Notes: generated from the sequence alone by a model not told the origin. Positions 43,557-53,223 are shown, counted from the stretch's first letter. The stretch: DNA of 64,000 nucleotides from Anaerovibrio slackiae (GCF_009695585.1 NZ_VUNR01000011.1:1-64000); one strand, 5' to 3'. Numbers and translations: made by a program.

Positions 43557-43967
43557 ATGATGGTTACGACTGTGGCGCACAAGGTTAATTTTTATGATAC
43601 TGATGCTATGGCGGTGGTACATCACTCCAATTATATACGCTGGTTTGAGATTGGCAGGGTGGAATTTCTCCGCCAGGCGGGGATTACCCTGACAGAGCTG
43701 ATGGATGACGGCTATGTTTTTCCTATTACCGAGGTTAGTGCCAAATACATGAACTCAGGCTATTTTGATGATGAGCTCATCATTGAGACTACGCCGGTGG
43801 CGCTGACCAAGGCGAAGATGGCGTTCAGCTACCGGGTGCTGCGTGCCTGTGATGATACGGTGCTGGTGACCGGCTTTACCCAGAATGTGTTTACCAGCAG
43901 GGCAACGGGGAAGATTACCCGCCTGCCGGACAAATACTATGATAAGCTGAAGGTTATGCTGGACTGA
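43557..43967 (+). CDS. Hotdog-fold acyl-CoA thioesterase (YbgC/4HBT family)
   Basis: The 136-residue protein carries the 4HBT signature VNFYDTDAMAVVHHSNYIRW with the catalytic Asp in YDTDAMAVVHH, plus FLRQAGITL and FTQNVFTSRATGK. It is predicted to hydrolyse a small acyl-CoA thioester in the cytoplasm. ATG 43557 follows AAAGGAGG. Confidence 0.9.
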   Translation: MMVTTVAHKVNFYDTDAMAVVHHSNYIRWFEIGRVEFLRQAGITLTELMDDGYVFPITEVSAKYMNSGYFDDELIIETTPVALTKAKMAFSYRVLRACDDTVLVTGFTQNVFTSRATGKITRLPDKYYDKLKVMLD

Positions 43968-44059
43968 TGACATTTATGGAAGTCGGTGCATGTATTACTT
44001 CGGTGCATTTATATATTTAATATATTGTAATCTGCTGTAATATATTGGGAGGAAATTGT

Positions 44060-44635
44060 ATGTGTTCATTTACTTTTTTTGATGGGCTGCTGTGTCTGGT
44101 GGCGGTTGTGGTATTGCTGGCAGGGCTGGTGAAGCTGTACCTGTGCCATGCAGGCACGGAGATTATTGTGCCGCAGGTGGAGAGCCGCAGCAGGCTGGCT
44201 GTGGATGAGCAGACTGAGGATAGTCTGACTATCAGTACGGTGATTGAGTTTGTCAATGATGGCAAGCAGTGCGCTACCATCATGGATGCACTGGTGCGTC
44301 CGCAGCTTCCTTATGAGCAGTATGACGGCCTGGAAACCCGCGGCCATGCGGAGCTGGTGACTGCACCTCGCGAGGATGATTATTTTGAGGCGTATATCAT
44401 TCAGAAGAAGGGTTACAAGGGTGGCCTGGACAAGGCCTCTATCAAGTGCCAGGTGAAGCTGATTGCCAGAAAGGGCATGTCCCTCAAGGAAGCTGTTTCC
44501 CACATGCCTGACTTTAACTTCCAGCTGATTTGGCTGGAGACAGGCCGTACACCTTGCCATTACCGCCAGGTGCGCATTGAGGTACCGGCAGCAGAGGTAG
44601 CTGCCCTGGCTGGTACGAAGCTGGCAGAGGACTGA
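44060..44635 (+). CDS. Hypothetical single-pass membrane protein
   Basis: The 191-residue protein has one N-terminal membrane segment (about 5-27, [20 protein letters not shown]) followed by a soluble domain ([57 protein letters not shown]). I do not recognise it. ATG 44060 follows GGGAGG. It is 17 bases from the CofE-like gene, so likely part of the same operon. Confidence 0.75.
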   Translation: MCSFTFFDGLLCLVAVVVLLAGLVKLYLCHAGTEIIVPQVESRSRLAVDEQTEDSLTISTVIEFVNDGKQCATIMDALVRPQLPYEQYDGLETRGHAELVTAPREDDYFEAYIIQKKGYKGGLDKASIKCQVKLIARKGMSLKEAVSHMPDFNFQLIWLETGRTPCHYRQVRIEVPAAEVAALAGTKLAED

Positions 44636-44652
44636 GCAGGGAGGTTGTTGAG

Positions 44653-45318
44653 ATGAGCGAGATTAAGATAGATTTGGTGCCGATTCCGACAAGGATTCTG
44701 ACCGACAAGGATAATATTATTGATGTGGTAGAACGCTATACCAAGGGCAAGATTGGCCCGGATGACGTTATCTCCGTGGCTGAGAGCGTGGTGGCTATTA
44801 CCCAGGGCAGGGCAATCCGTCCAGAGAATTTGAAGATTACCAGGGTAGCACAGCTTTGCTGCCGCTTTATTCCTGACTACGGCTCCCTGGCCAGCCCTCA
44901 TGGCATGCAGTCCCTGATGGATGTGGAGGGCAAGTGGCGCGTTGCCGGTGCCCTTGTTATGGGCTTCCTGGGCAAGCTGGTAGGCATGAACGGATTGTTT
45001 TACAAGTGGGGCGGCGAGCAGACGGCTCTGATTGACGATGTTACCGGCACTATGCCGCCTTTTGACAAGCATATTGTCTATGGCCCTAAGGACCCTGACA
45101 AGGTGGTGGAGCAGCTGAAGCAGCGTTTGGGCTGTTTTGGCGGCCTGATTGCCGATGTTAATGACCTGAAGCGTTCCCGTGTAGTTGGTGCTTCTGCCGG
45201 CCTGGATGGCGAGAGGGCGGCAAGGCTTCTGATTGACAATCCTTTCGGCAACGCTTCCCAGAAGACGCCGATTGTTATTATCAAGAATTTCCGCAAGCTG
45301 CAGGAACAAGGGCAATAA
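44653..45318 (+). CDS. CofE-like protein (coenzyme F420-0:L-glutamate ligase family)
   Basis: The 221-residue protein contains the family pattern [38 protein letters not shown] and [16 protein letters not shown]. Authentic CofE adds glutamate to F420. F420 is not expected in this type of organism, so the substrate is probably another lactyl- or phospho-compound (inference). It lies in an operon with a membrane protein and crcB. Confidence 0.82.
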   Translation: MSEIKIDLVPIPTRILTDKDNIIDVVERYTKGKIGPDDVISVAESVVAITQGRAIRPENLKITRVAQLCCRFIPDYGSLASPHGMQSLMDVEGKWRVAGALVMGFLGKLVGMNGLFYKWGGEQTALIDDVTGTMPPFDKHIVYGPKDPDKVVEQLKQRLGCFGGLIADVNDLKRSRVVGASAGLDGERAARLLIDNPFGNASQKTPIVIIKNFRKLQEQGQ

Positions 45319-45320
45319 TT

Positions 45321-45704
45321 ATGCTGTTCAATGCTATGCTGGTTTTTGTAGGCGGCGGCCTGGGGGCTGTCAGCCGTTATCTGGTGACTACCTTTATGGG
45401 CAATCATGTGGGTGGCAGCTTTCCCTATGGCACTTTTGCCGCGAATATCATAGGAAGCTTCTGCATGGGCGCAGTGATGTTTTATTTTATCAATAAGAGC
45501 CTTCCTGTGCCTGAGCACCTTAGGTTGCTTCTTTTGGTTGGCTTCATGGGCGGCTTTACTACTTTTTCCTCTTTCAGCATGGAAACAGTCAGCCTGATGC
45601 AGAATCAGCATGTCATGTCTTCTATGCTGAACGTGGTGGGCAATGTCAGCCTGGGCATCGGAGCGGTGCTGATGGGCATGTTTGCAGCTAACTGGCTGAG
45701 CTGA
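45321..45704 (+). CDS. crcB: CrcB/Fluc fluoride ion channel
   Basis: The 127-residue, four-helix membrane protein has GGGLGAVSRYLVTTFMG, FPYGTFAANIIGSFCMG and GFMGGFTTFSSFSMET, the Fluc signature with the Phe-box residues. It exports fluoride as a dimer. It starts three bases after the CofE-like stop, so it is translationally coupled. No fluoride riboswitch is visible. Confidence 0.95.
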   Translation: MLFNAMLVFVGGGLGAVSRYLVTTFMGNHVGGSFPYGTFAANIIGSFCMGAVMFYFINKSLPVPEHLRLLLLVGFMGGFTTFSSFSMETVSLMQNQHVMSSMLNVVGNVSLGIGAVLMGMFAANWLS

Positions 45705-45800
45705 CAACGTTAGCGGTGCTTTGCTGTACACAGCCTGTTGTGTAATTTTGGGTGGGGCTGCCTTGGGGTAGCTGTGCTATGAAAGTATTTGCAAAATTTT

Positions 45801-45833
45801 ACTGCCGGTTTTTGTGGCTGGCAGTATTTTTTT
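45801..45833 (+). terminator. Terminator after crcB
   Basis: ACTGCC pairs with GGCAGT, followed by ATTTTTTT. Confidence 0.7.
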
Positions 45834-45883
45834 GCGTTTTTATGGTATCATATATATAGTAAGGTTTTGCAAGGAGGAATTTT

Positions 45884-46660
45884 ATGGAGCGTAAAAACGG
45901 GCGCAAGGCGCAGCCGGAGGGACGCCCTGACGGGCGGCAGGCTGACCAGCTGCGTCGCTATCGGATAAATCGTTTTTTTCAGAAGCATCCAGCCGGTTCG
46001 GTGCTGATTGAGATGGGCAATACCAAGGTCATCTGCGCCGCTACCATTGAGGAAAGGGTGCCGAATTTTTTGCGGGGCACCGGGGAGGGCTGGCTGACAG
46101 CGGAGTATTCCCTGCTGCCCAGTGCTACCAATACCAGGACGCCAAGAGAGGCGGCAAGGGGCAGGCAGACAGGACGTACACAGGAAATTCAGCGGCTCAT
46201 AGGCAGGAGCCTGCGCTCCGTCATGGATATGAAGGCTCTGGGGGAGCGGACTATCATCATCGATTGCGATGTGATTCAGGCAGATGGCGGTACCCGGACT
46301 GCTTCTATTACGGGAGCTTTTATCGCCCTGGTGGAGGCATGCAACAGCTTTTATGATGAGAAGAAGCCTTTTCCGGTAAAGGATTTTTTGGCGGCTATCA
46401 GCGTGGGGATTTCCCCTGCCGGGGAGCCCCTTCTTGACCTCTGCTATGAGGAGGATTCTGCCGGGGTGGTGGATATGAACGTGGTCATGACCGGCGAGGG
46501 TCAGTTCGTGGAGGTGCAGGGCACCGGCGAGGGGCGGCCTTTCAGCCGAGAGGAAATGAACAGGCTGCTGGAGCTGGCGGAAAAGGGAATTGATGAGTTG
46601 ATTTCCTATGAAAAGGATGTATTGGGCAATGTGCTGGTATGGAGGGTAGGCCGCGAATGA
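45884..46660 (+). CDS. rph: Ribonuclease PH
   Basis: The 258-residue phosphorolytic 3'-5' exoribonuclease trims tRNA 3' ends. Diagnostic segments are [34 protein letters not shown] and [20 protein letters not shown]. Full length. Start ATG 45884 follows AAGGAGG. Its last codons overlap the rdgB start (ATGA), the usual rph-rdgB pairing. Confidence 0.97.
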   Translation: MERKNGRKAQPEGRPDGRQADQLRRYRINRFFQKHPAGSVLIEMGNTKVICAATIEERVPNFLRGTGEGWLTAEYSLLPSATNTRTPREAARGRQTGRTQEIQRLIGRSLRSVMDMKALGERTIIIDCDVIQADGGTRTASITGAFIALVEACNSFYDEKKPFPVKDFLAAISVGISPAGEPLLDLCYEEDSAGVVDMNVVMTGEGQFVEVQGTGEGRPFSREEMNRLLELAEKGIDELISYEKDVLGNVLVWRVGRE

Positions 46661-47292
46661 AAGATGTGCAGATGGCAGCAAATGAAAAGTCAAAACTGAA
46701 AATTGTGATTGCCACGAAAAATCAGGGCAAGGTGCGGGAGATGATTAATGCTTTTCAGGGGCTGCCTGTAGAGCTGGTGTCTTTGGCTGACCTGGCTGAA
46801 AGGTTCCAGGAGCCGGTGGAGGACGGGGATACCTTTGCGGCAAATTCCCTGCTTAAGGCTGGGTATTACCAGAAGCAGACCGGCATGGCATGCCTGGCTG
46901 ATGATTCGGGGCTGGAGGTGGAGGCTTTGGGTGGTGCTCCGGGAGTATATTCTGCCCGCTTTGCCGGGGAAAATGCCAGTGATGCAGACAACAACGCAAA
47001 ATTACAGCAGGAGCTGAAGAAATTGGGCAGGGAGTCATCACCGGCGGCCTATCAGTGCGCTTTGACCTTTATGGATGCCGAGGGCAGGGTTCTGACGGCC
47101 AAGGGGTTCTGCCGTGGAGAAATCCGCCTTCAGGCAAGAGGCGAGAACGGCTTTGGCTATGACCCGTACTTTTATGTAGGTGATGTGACCATGGCGGAGA
47201 TGAGCCTGGCGGAAAAGCAGGCCATCAGCCACCGGGGCGCGGCATTGAGGGAGATGGCAGTGCTTTTGCAGGATTATTTTGCAGGGTGCTGA
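46657..47292 (+). CDS. rdgB: XTP/dITP diphosphatase (RdgB/HAM1)
   Basis: The 211-residue protein removes non-canonical purine nucleotides. The N-terminal substrate loop [45 protein letters not shown] and AISHRGAAL are all present. I use ATG 46657, with GGAGGG 10 bases upstream. The six extra residues of a start at 46639 would overlap rph further. Confidence 0.95.
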   Translation: MKDVQMAANEKSKLKIVIATKNQGKVREMINAFQGLPVELVSLADLAERFQEPVEDGDTFAANSLLKAGYYQKQTGMACLADDSGLEVEALGGAPGVYSARFAGENASDADNNAKLQQELKKLGRESSPAAYQCALTFMDAEGRVLTAKGFCRGEIRLQARGENGFGYDPYFYVGDVTMAEMSLAEKQAISHRGAALREMAVLLQDYFAGC

Positions 47293-47372
47293 CTGATGTA
47301 CCGGCATAGCAGGGAGGCTTTGCAGGAGCTTCCCGGATTTCCAGTTTTTTGATATGTTGAGGTGCGTTTGAG

Positions 47373-47927
47373 ATGAAAATCGGATTGATAAGCGATACCC
47401 ACGGCAATACCGCGGCTATTGACCAGGCGGTGGAGCTGGCAGGGGAGATAGATTTGTGGCTTCATGCAGGGGATATGATTCATGATGCCGAATATCTGGA
47501 TATGGCCTATGATGCCAAGGTGGTAAACGTGGCAGGGAACTGTGACTGGGGCAACCGCAGCGTGCCGGAGGAGGAAGTGGTGGAGGCGGAAGGCCACAGG
47601 ATTTTCCTGACCCACGGCCATATCTACGGCGTAAAGGGCTCCCCCTATGGCATGGTGCAGGCGGCAGAGGAAAACGGAGCAGATATAGCTGTCTTCGGCC
47701 ACAGCCATGTAGCCTTCAAGGAAAAGATTGACGGGGTGCTGCTCATCAATCCCGGCAGCCTGGCTTATCCCCGGGATGGGGGCGGCCAGTCCTTTATGGT
47801 GCTGGAGCTGCATGAGGGGGCAGAGCCGGAGATTTATCACTATCACCTTGAGGACAGGCGGAAGGAGGATAAGTCCGCCAAGGAGGGTAAAGGGAAAAAA
47901 CGTGAAAAATGGTTCGGATTGTTTTGA
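47373..47927 (+). CDS. YfcE/MJ0936-type metallophosphodiesterase
   Basis: The 184-residue protein has the calcineurin-like metal ligands in ISDTHGN (6-12), HAGDMI, VAGNCDW, THGHIYG and FGHSHVAF. It is cytoplasmic with no signal peptide. It commonly follows rph-rdgB. The C terminus is a Lys-rich tail. Confidence 0.9.
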   Translation: MKIGLISDTHGNTAAIDQAVELAGEIDLWLHAGDMIHDAEYLDMAYDAKVVNVAGNCDWGNRSVPEEEVVEAEGHRIFLTHGHIYGVKGSPYGMVQAAEENGADIAVFGHSHVAFKEKIDGVLLINPGSLAYPRDGGGQSFMVLELHEGAEPEIYHYHLEDRRKEDKSAKEGKGKKREKWFGLF

Positions 47928-48039
47928 ACAATATGTATATAATTTATTATACAAATTCCCGATTATAACTATGATAAACCAATACAAAAAGATGAATTAG
48001 GTTCACTTTATTTTCTCTAAAACCCTTGCCGTTATTAGG

Positions 48040-48068
48040 TTGAAAGCAATTTAAAAATATGCTATTAT
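48040..48068 (+). promoter_or_regulatory. Promoter of the fumarase/fumarate reductase block
   Basis: TTGAAA (48040-48045), a 17-base spacer and TATTAT (48063-48068), 46 bases before the fumarase start. Confidence 0.65.
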
Positions 48069-48113
48069 AAAGTAGTGAATGTGATTTTATTATATATTTA
48101 GGGAGGGTTTACT

Positions 48114-48956
48114 TTGCGTACAATTAATGTAGAGCAGATTACTGCTGAAGTAGCGCAGATGTGCAAGGAAGCTGCCTATTATTTGCCTCAGGATGTATAT
48201 GAGGCATTGAAGAAGGGCAGGGAAACCGAGGAGTCTCCTGTTGGCTGCGATGTTCTGGATCAGATCATCCGCAATTCCGAGATTGCCCGGGCAGAGGATC
48301 GTCCTATCTGCCAGGATACCGGCATGACCATCGTCTTCCTTGAGATCGGCCAGGATCTGCACATTGAGGGCGGCAATCTGACCGATGCCATCAATGCAGG
48401 TGTTGCGAAGGGCTACGTTGAGGGGTATTTGCGTAAGTCCGTTGTAGCTGAGCCTCTGTTCAACCGCGTGAACACTCAGAACAATACTCCTGCTATCATC
48501 TACACCAAGATTGTAGATGGTGACAAGCTGAAGATTGAGGTTACCCTGAAGGGCTTCGGCAGCGAGAACAAGTCCGGCATCAAGATGCTGGTGCCTGCTG
48601 ACGGTGTTGAGGGTGTGAAGAAGGCTGTTCTGGACATTATCCAGCATGCAAGCTGCAACCCTTGTCCTCCGATGGTTGTAGGCGTAGGCATCGGCGGAAC
48701 CATGGATCAGGCTGCATACCTGTCCAAGCGCGCCCTGATGCGTCCTACCAATGTCCGTAATGCGCATCCTGACTATGCCAACCTGGAGGGCGAGCTCCTC
48801 GAGATGATCAACAAGACCGGTATCGGGCCTCAGCTGGGCGGCACTACTTCTGCCCTGGCTGTAAATATCGAGTGGGGTCCTACCCACATTGCCGGACTGC
48901 CTGTTGCTGTGACCATCTGCTGTCATGCAATGCGCCATTCTGAGCGTGTATTATAA
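48114..48956 (+). CDS. Class I fumarate hydratase, alpha subunit
   Basis: The 280-residue [4Fe-4S] lyase subunit has RPICQDTGMTIVFLEIG with the first cluster Cys, SCNPCPPMVVGVGIGGTMD and LGGTTSALAVNIEWGPTHIA. Together with the beta subunit it interconverts malate and fumarate, and by sequence could belong to the L-tartrate dehydratase clade too; the neighbouring fumarate reductase favours fumarase. Start codon is TTG at 48114, after a strong AGGGAGGG. Codon use (CGT, GCT, GTT) suggests high expression. Confidence 0.93.
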   Translation: MRTINVEQITAEVAQMCKEAAYYLPQDVYEALKKGRETEESPVGCDVLDQIIRNSEIARAEDRPICQDTGMTIVFLEIGQDLHIEGGNLTDAINAGVAKGYVEGYLRKSVVAEPLFNRVNTQNNTPAIIYTKIVDGDKLKIEVTLKGFGSENKSGIKMLVPADGVEGVKKAVLDIIQHASCNPCPPMVVGVGIGGTMDQAAYLSKRALMRPTNVRNAHPDYANLEGELLEMINKTGIGPQLGGTTSALAVNIEWGPTHIAGLPVAVTICCHAMRHSERVL

Positions 48957-48973
48957 GAGGAGGAAGAAAGATA

Positions 48974-49531
48974 ATGGCTGAAAAGATTCGCATTACTACA
49001 CCTTTGACTGAGGAAGTATCCCGCACCCTGCGTGCTGGTGACAGCGTGCTGATTAGCGGTACCATCTATAGCGCCCGTGATGCTGCCCACAAGGCTATGA
49101 CCGAGGCTCTGGCTCGTGGCGAGAAGCTGCCGATTGACTGGACTAACCAGATTGTTTATTATCTCGGCCCTACTCCTGCCAAGCCTGGCAATCCTATCGG
49201 TTCCTGCGGTCCTACTACTTCAGGTCGTATGGATGCCTACACTCCTACTATGCTGGACCAGGGCATCAAGGGCATGATCGGCAAGGGCTCCCGCGCACCT
49301 GAGGTTATCGAGTCCATGAAGAAGCATGGCGTAACCTATTTTGCTGCTGTGGGCGGTGCTGCTGCCCTGATTTCAAAGTCCGTAAAGAGCTACACCGTTC
49401 TGGCTTATCCTGAGCTGGGTCCGGAGGCTGTGGCAGCTCTGGAGGTTGAGGATTTCCCTGCTATCGTTGTAATCGACTCTGAAGGCAATAACTTCTACGA
49501 GATGGGTCAGGCTCCATATCGTAAGTTATAA
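48974..49531 (+). CDS. Class I fumarate hydratase, beta subunit
   Basis: The 185-residue subunit has GDSVLISGTIYSARDAAHKA, IVYYLGPTPAKPG, GSCGPTTSGRMDAYTP and FPAIVVIDSEGNNFYE. It follows the alpha subunit after 17 bases with GAGGAGGAAG as ribosome site. Split alpha/beta class I fumarases are typical of anaerobic bacteria. Confidence 0.93.
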   Translation: MAEKIRITTPLTEEVSRTLRAGDSVLISGTIYSARDAAHKAMTEALARGEKLPIDWTNQIVYYLGPTPAKPGNPIGSCGPTTSGRMDAYTPTMLDQGIKGMIGKGSRAPEVIESMKKHGVTYFAAVGGAAALISKSVKSYTVLAYPELGPEAVAALEVEDFPAIVVIDSEGNNFYEMGQAPYRKL

Positions 49532-49570
49532 TTACTTTCCCAAGGAAAGAATATATTTAGGAGGTCTAGA

Positions 49571-50191
49571 ATGATTAACGTATCTTTTTATCTTCGCCGT
49601 CTGCATTCCCTCTGCGGTCTGATTTTACTGGGCGGTGTGCTGGTTGAGCATTTGCTGACAAATGCTTCAGCTATGGGTGGCCCTGAGGTGTTCAATCAGG
49701 GATTGGCTATGATGGAGCTCATTCCACCACCAATTTTCCTGGCTATTGAAATCTGCATGTATGCAGTGCCAATTTTGTTCCATGCAATTTATGGTATTTT
49801 TATCGCTTTGGATGCAAAGAACAACCCTGGTGCCTATGGCTATTCCCGCAACCTGAAGTTTGCCCTGCAGCGTTACACTGCATGGTACCTGGTAGCATTC
49901 CTCATCTGGCATGTGGGCTATCTCCGTATTTATCTCAAGGGCCTGAGCGGCGTTCATATCAGCTATGAGCTGGTACAGAGCGTTCTGTCCAACCCGATTG
50001 TCTTTGTTCTCTACGCTCTCGGTATGTTTGCTGCCATTTTCCATTTCTGCAACGGTATTACTACCTTCTGCATGACCTGGGGTATTGCCAAGGGCCCTCG
50101 CGCACAGTGCGTTGTTGACAAGATGGCTATGGGCCTGTGCGCTCTGATGTGCCTCTTGACTCTGGCATTTATGTTCTCTTACTTCATGTAA
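49571..50191 (+). CDS. sdhC: Fumarate reductase/succinate dehydrogenase cytochrome b subunit
   Basis: The 206-residue protein has five hydrophobic membrane segments and conserved His residues (LRRLHSLCGLILLGG, LFHAIYGIFI, FLIWHVGYLRI, IFHFCNGITTFCMTWG) of the di-heme b558-type subunit found with menaquinone-linked enzymes. It anchors FrdA/FrdB in the cytoplasmic membrane and delivers quinol electrons. RBS TAGGAGG. Confidence 0.92.
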   Translation: MINVSFYLRRLHSLCGLILLGGVLVEHLLTNASAMGGPEVFNQGLAMMELIPPPIFLAIEICMYAVPILFHAIYGIFIALDAKNNPGAYGYSRNLKFALQRYTAWYLVAFLIWHVGYLRIYLKGLSGVHISYELVQSVLSNPIVFVLYALGMFAAIFHFCNGITTFCMTWGIAKGPRAQCVVDKMAMGLCALMCLLTLAFMFSYFM

Positions 50192-50260
50192 TCTCAGGAT
50201 TGCATAACCTGTTTGGAGAATTTGTCGTAGTTAAAAATATTGTATAAGGAGAGAAACTGC

Positions 50261-52060
50261 GTGGCTAAAAATAAGATTATTGTAGTTGGTGGCGGTCTTT
50301 CTGGCTTGATGGCTACCCTTAAAATTTGCGAGGCTGGCGGCGAAGTAGACCTGTTCTCTTACTGTCCGGTAAAGCGTTCTCACTCCCTCTGCGCCCAGGG
50401 CGGCATCAATGCCTGCATGGACACCAAGGGTGAGCATGACTCCATTTATGAGCATTTTGATGATACCGTATACGGCGGTGACTTCCTGGCAGACCAGCTG
50501 GCTGTAAAGGGCATGGTTGAGGCTGCTCCGAAGCTCATCAAGATGTTCGACCGCATGGGTGTACCTTTCACCCGTACCCCTGAGGGTGTTCTTGACCTCC
50601 GTAACTTCGGTGGCCAGAAGAATAAGCGTACCTGCTTTGCCGGTTCCACTACCGGTCAGCAGCTTTTGTATGCTCTTGACGAGCAGGTTCGCCGCTGGGA
50701 AGTTAAGGGCGGCGTAACCAAGTATGAGTTCTGGGAATTCATCAAGATTATTAAGAACAAGGACGGCATCTGCCGCGGTATTGTTGCCCAGAGCATGAAC
50801 TCCATGGAGATTAAGGCATTCCCTGCCGATGTTGTTATTCTGGCAACCGGTGGCCCTGGCCAGGTATTTGGCCGCTGCACCGCTTCCACTATCTGCAACG
50901 GCTCCGCTGTATCTGCTGTTTACCAGCAGGGTGCTGCTATCGGCAACCCTGAGTTCATCCAGATTCATCCAACCGCTATCCCTGGCTCTGACAAGAACCG
51001 TCTGATGTCCGAGGCATGCCGCGGTGAGGGTGGCCGTGTATGGGTATACCGTGATGGCAAGCCTTGGTACTTCCTGGAGGATATGTATCCTGCATACGGC
51101 AACCTGGTTCCTCGTGACGTTGCATCCCGTGCTATCTTCAAGGTATGCGTTCACATGGGCCTGGGCATTGATGGCGACCGCCGCGTATATCTCGACCTGT
51201 CCCACATTCCGGCTGATTACCTGGAGCGCAAGCTGGGCGGTATCATCGAGATTTACACCGAGTTCGTAGGCAAGGATCCTCGCAAGGTTCCAATGGAGAT
51301 TTTCCCTTCCGTTCATTATTCCATGGGCGGTATCTATGTAGACAGGAAGCACTTCACCACTATTCCTGGCCTGATGGCTTCCGGTGAGTGCGACCATCAG
51401 TATCACGGTGCAAACCGTCTGGGTGCTAACTCCCTGCTGTCCGCTGCTTACTCCGGTACTGTTTCCGGCCCTGAGGCTATGAAGTACTGCAAGGAAGGCA
51501 AGCAGGGCGCAGCTCTGACCGATGCCGAGCTGGAAGCAGCCCGTCAGGAGGTTCAGGCTGAGTATGACAAGATTCGTCAGATGAATGGTCCTGAGAATGC
51601 TCACAAGCTGCATCAGGAAATGGGCGAGATCATGTATGAGTATGTATCCATCGAGCGTGATAACATCGGCTTGGACAAGTGCCTTGTAAAGCTGAAGGAA
51701 ATCCTGAAGCGCTGGGATAACATCGGCCTGACTGACCATGGCAACTGGGCTAACCAGGAGGCCATGTTTGTTCGTCAGCTCCGCAACATGATCCTCTATG
51801 CAATGGCTATTACCAAGGCTGCCCGCTGCCGTGATGAGTCCCGTGGTGCTCATGCCAAGATTGAGCTGGATGCTAACGGCAACCGTAAGATGGATGGCGA
51901 GGAGCTGGTATTCATGCCTCGTAACGACGAGAAGTTCATGAAGACCACTGTTGTTACCTACGATCCTAAGACCGAGGAGCCAATCGTAAATTATGAGGAG
52001 TTCGAGCATTCTCTGATTAAGGCTCGTCCTCGTAACTATGCTGTTGCGAAGAAGGAATAA
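50261..52060 (+). CDS. frdA: Fumarate reductase/succinate dehydrogenase flavoprotein subunit
   Basis: The 599-residue protein has IIVVGGGLSGLMATLKI (FAD, 6-22), HSLCAQGGINA near 40 with the His that covalently binds FAD, QIHPTAIPGSDKNRLMSEACRGEGG in outline near 235-260, and the active-site HQYHGANRLGANSLLSA region near 385. A GTG at 50261 is the start, preceded by AAGGAGAG. In this context it most likely reduces fumarate to succinate during fermentation; direction cannot be proven by sequence. Confidence 0.95.
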   Translation: MAKNKIIVVGGGLSGLMATLKICEAGGEVDLFSYCPVKRSHSLCAQGGINACMDTKGEHDSIYEHFDDTVYGGDFLADQLAVKGMVEAAPKLIKMFDRMGVPFTRTPEGVLDLRNFGGQKNKRTCFAGSTTGQQLLYALDEQVRRWEVKGGVTKYEFWEFIKIIKNKDGICRGIVAQSMNSMEIKAFPADVVILATGGPGQVFGRCTASTICNGSAVSAVYQQGAAIGNPEFIQIHPTAIPGSDKNRLMSEACRGEGGRVWVYRDGKPWYFLEDMYPAYGNLVPRDVASRAIFKVCVHMGLGIDGDRRVYLDLSHIPADYLERKLGGIIEIYTEFVGKDPRKVPMEIFPSVHYSMGGIYVDRKHFTTIPGLMASGECDHQYHGANRLGANSLLSAAYSGTVSGPEAMKYCKEGKQGAALTDAELEAARQEVQAEYDKIRQMNGPENAHKLHQEMGEIMYEYVSIERDNIGLDKCLVKLKEILKRWDNIGLTDHGNWANQEAMFVRQLRNMILYAMAITKAARCRDESRGAHAKIELDANGNRKMDGEELVFMPRNDEKFMKTTVVTYDPKTEEPIVNYEEFEHSLIKARPRNYAVAKKE

Positions 52061-52077
52061 GAGGAGGATAAATCAGA

Positions 52078-52833
52078 ATGGCAGAACAGAAGAAAACAGT
52101 TACTTTTATTATTGAGCGTCAGGACGGCCCGAACAGTGCCCCTTACACTCAGGAATTTGAAATTCCATATCGTCCTGCACTGAACGTCGTTGCCTCCCTT
52201 ATGGAAATCCAGAAGAATCCTGTAACCAAGGATGGCAAGCGTGTTGCTCCTGTTACCTGGGAGTGCAACTGCTTGGAGAAGGTATGCGGCGCCTGCATGA
52301 TGGTTATCAACGGCAAGGCTCGTCAGGCCTGCTGTGCCCTGATTGATGAGCTGGAGCAGCCAATCCGCCTTGCTCCTGCCAGAACCTTCCCTGTAATCCG
52401 CGACCTGCTCATCGACCGTTCCGTAATGTTCGAGAGCCTGAAGCGCGTACAGGCATGGGTTGAGATTGATGGTACCTGGGAAGTTAAGGATGCTCCTATC
52501 CAGAATCCTTACACCGCTACCACCGCTTATGAGATTTCTCACTGCATGACCTGCGGCTGCTGCCTGGAGGCTTGCCCGAATGTTGGCCCTCAGTCCGACT
52601 TCATCGGTGCTTCCCCTACTGTACAGGCTTATCTGTTCAACCTGCATCCGCTGGGAAAATTCGACAAGGAGAAGCGTCTTAATGCTCTCATGGGCAAGGG
52701 CGGTATCACCGGTTGCGGCAACTCCCAGAACTGCGTAGAGGTTTGCCCTAAGAACATCAAGCTGACCACTTACCTGGCTCAGCTGAACCGCGATGTGAAC
52801 AAGCAGGCCTTGAAGAACATTTTCAATAAGTAA
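52078..52833 (+). CDS. frdB: Fumarate reductase/succinate dehydrogenase iron-sulfur subunit
   Basis: The 251-residue protein has the [2Fe-2S] set (CNCLEKVCGACMM ... CC near 62-85), the [4Fe-4S] motif CMTCGCCLEACPN near 156 and the [3Fe-4S] motif CGNSQNCVEVCPKN near 220. It passes electrons between the cytochrome b and FrdA. RBS AGAGGAGGA. Last gene of the block; terminator at 52904. Confidence 0.95.
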   Translation: MAEQKKTVTFIIERQDGPNSAPYTQEFEIPYRPALNVVASLMEIQKNPVTKDGKRVAPVTWECNCLEKVCGACMMVINGKARQACCALIDELEQPIRLAPARTFPVIRDLLIDRSVMFESLKRVQAWVEIDGTWEVKDAPIQNPYTATTAYEISHCMTCGCCLEACPNVGPQSDFIGASPTVQAYLFNLHPLGKFDKEKRLNALMGKGGITGCGNSQNCVEVCPKNIKLTTYLAQLNRDVNKQALKNIFNK

Positions 52834-52903
52834 GCTGTGATATTGTAGCGTGATGGTATTGTAATACTGTAGTATTGTGATATTGTAAGATTTCAGCTTG
52901 CAG

Positions 52904-52946
52904 AGGCTGCTGTCAGGATGATTGTTCATCCGGCAGCAGCCTTTTT
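52904..52946 (+). terminator. Terminator after frdB
   Basis: AGGCTGCTG pairs with CAGCAGCCT and the inner GGATGA with TCATCC, followed by TTTTT. Upstream, TATTGTA-like heptamers repeat four times (52840-52887). Confidence 0.85.
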
Positions 52947-52975
52947 CGTATGTGATAATACGCAAGAATTTTTTA

Positions 52976-53004
52976 TTGACAAGGTGTTAAAAAAAGGGTA
53001 GTCT
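52976..53004 (+). promoter_or_regulatory. Promoter of the restriction locus
   Basis: Consensus TTGACA (52976-52981), a 17-base spacer and TAGTCT (52999-53004). It lies about 390 bases before hsdM. Confidence 0.6.
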
Positions 53005-53015
53005 AATATTATAAA

Positions 53016-53041
53016 GCTGGCAACGGTGTGTTGAGTGCCAG
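53016..53041 (+). other. Leader hairpin upstream of the restriction locus
   Basis: CTGGCA and TGCCAG form a stem at the start of a transcribed leader of about 200 bases. A second small hairpin (GACG-GGAA-ACGTGTC, about 53053-53068) follows. I do not recognise the class. Confidence 0.4.
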
Positions 53042-53171
53042 TAAAAGCTTTGAAGACGGGAAACGTGTCATATAGCGGGGCTTGGAATAGCTTTTTGTAG
53101 GGCTTGTCGTTGAAAACTCCATCTGACCTATGTACCTTGTTGTATAGACATAAAAAACGGAAATTGCAAGA

Positions 53172-53212
53172 CGGGTGCTATCTTCTCTGTAGCATCCGTT
53201 TTGTTGTATTTG
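53172..53212 (+). terminator. Terminator-like hairpin in the leader (possible attenuator)
   Basis: ACGGGTGCTA (53172-53181) pairs with TAGCATCCGT (53191-53200), followed by TTTGTTGTATTT. It lies between the promoter and the first ORF, so it could attenuate the locus. Confidence 0.55.
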
Positions 53213-53223
53213 GAAGGGTTGTT

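Noticed and set aside
43194-43582. Two short minus-strand ORFs (62 and 67 codons)
   Set aside because: No ribosome sites, no recognisable motifs, and one overlaps the terminator at 43419 and the next gene's start.
44653-45318. True coenzyme F420 biosynthesis
   Set aside because: Only the CofE-like gene is present; no other F420 genes are nearby and the lineage is not known to use F420.
50231-52009. 592-codon open frame on the minus strand
   Set aside because: Antisense shadow of frdA; its openness reflects the strong codon bias of that highly expressed gene.
53172-53212. T-box leader before the restriction locus
   Set aside because: The GGGTGCTA segment superficially recalls a T-box, but the conserved GGTACCGCG-type sequence is absent and no aminoacyl or amino-acid gene follows.
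53104-53223. Longer N-terminal extension of the PBECR4-like ORF
   Set aside because: It would read through the attenuator-like hairpin, and the good ribosome site is at 53212-53218, before ATG 53224.
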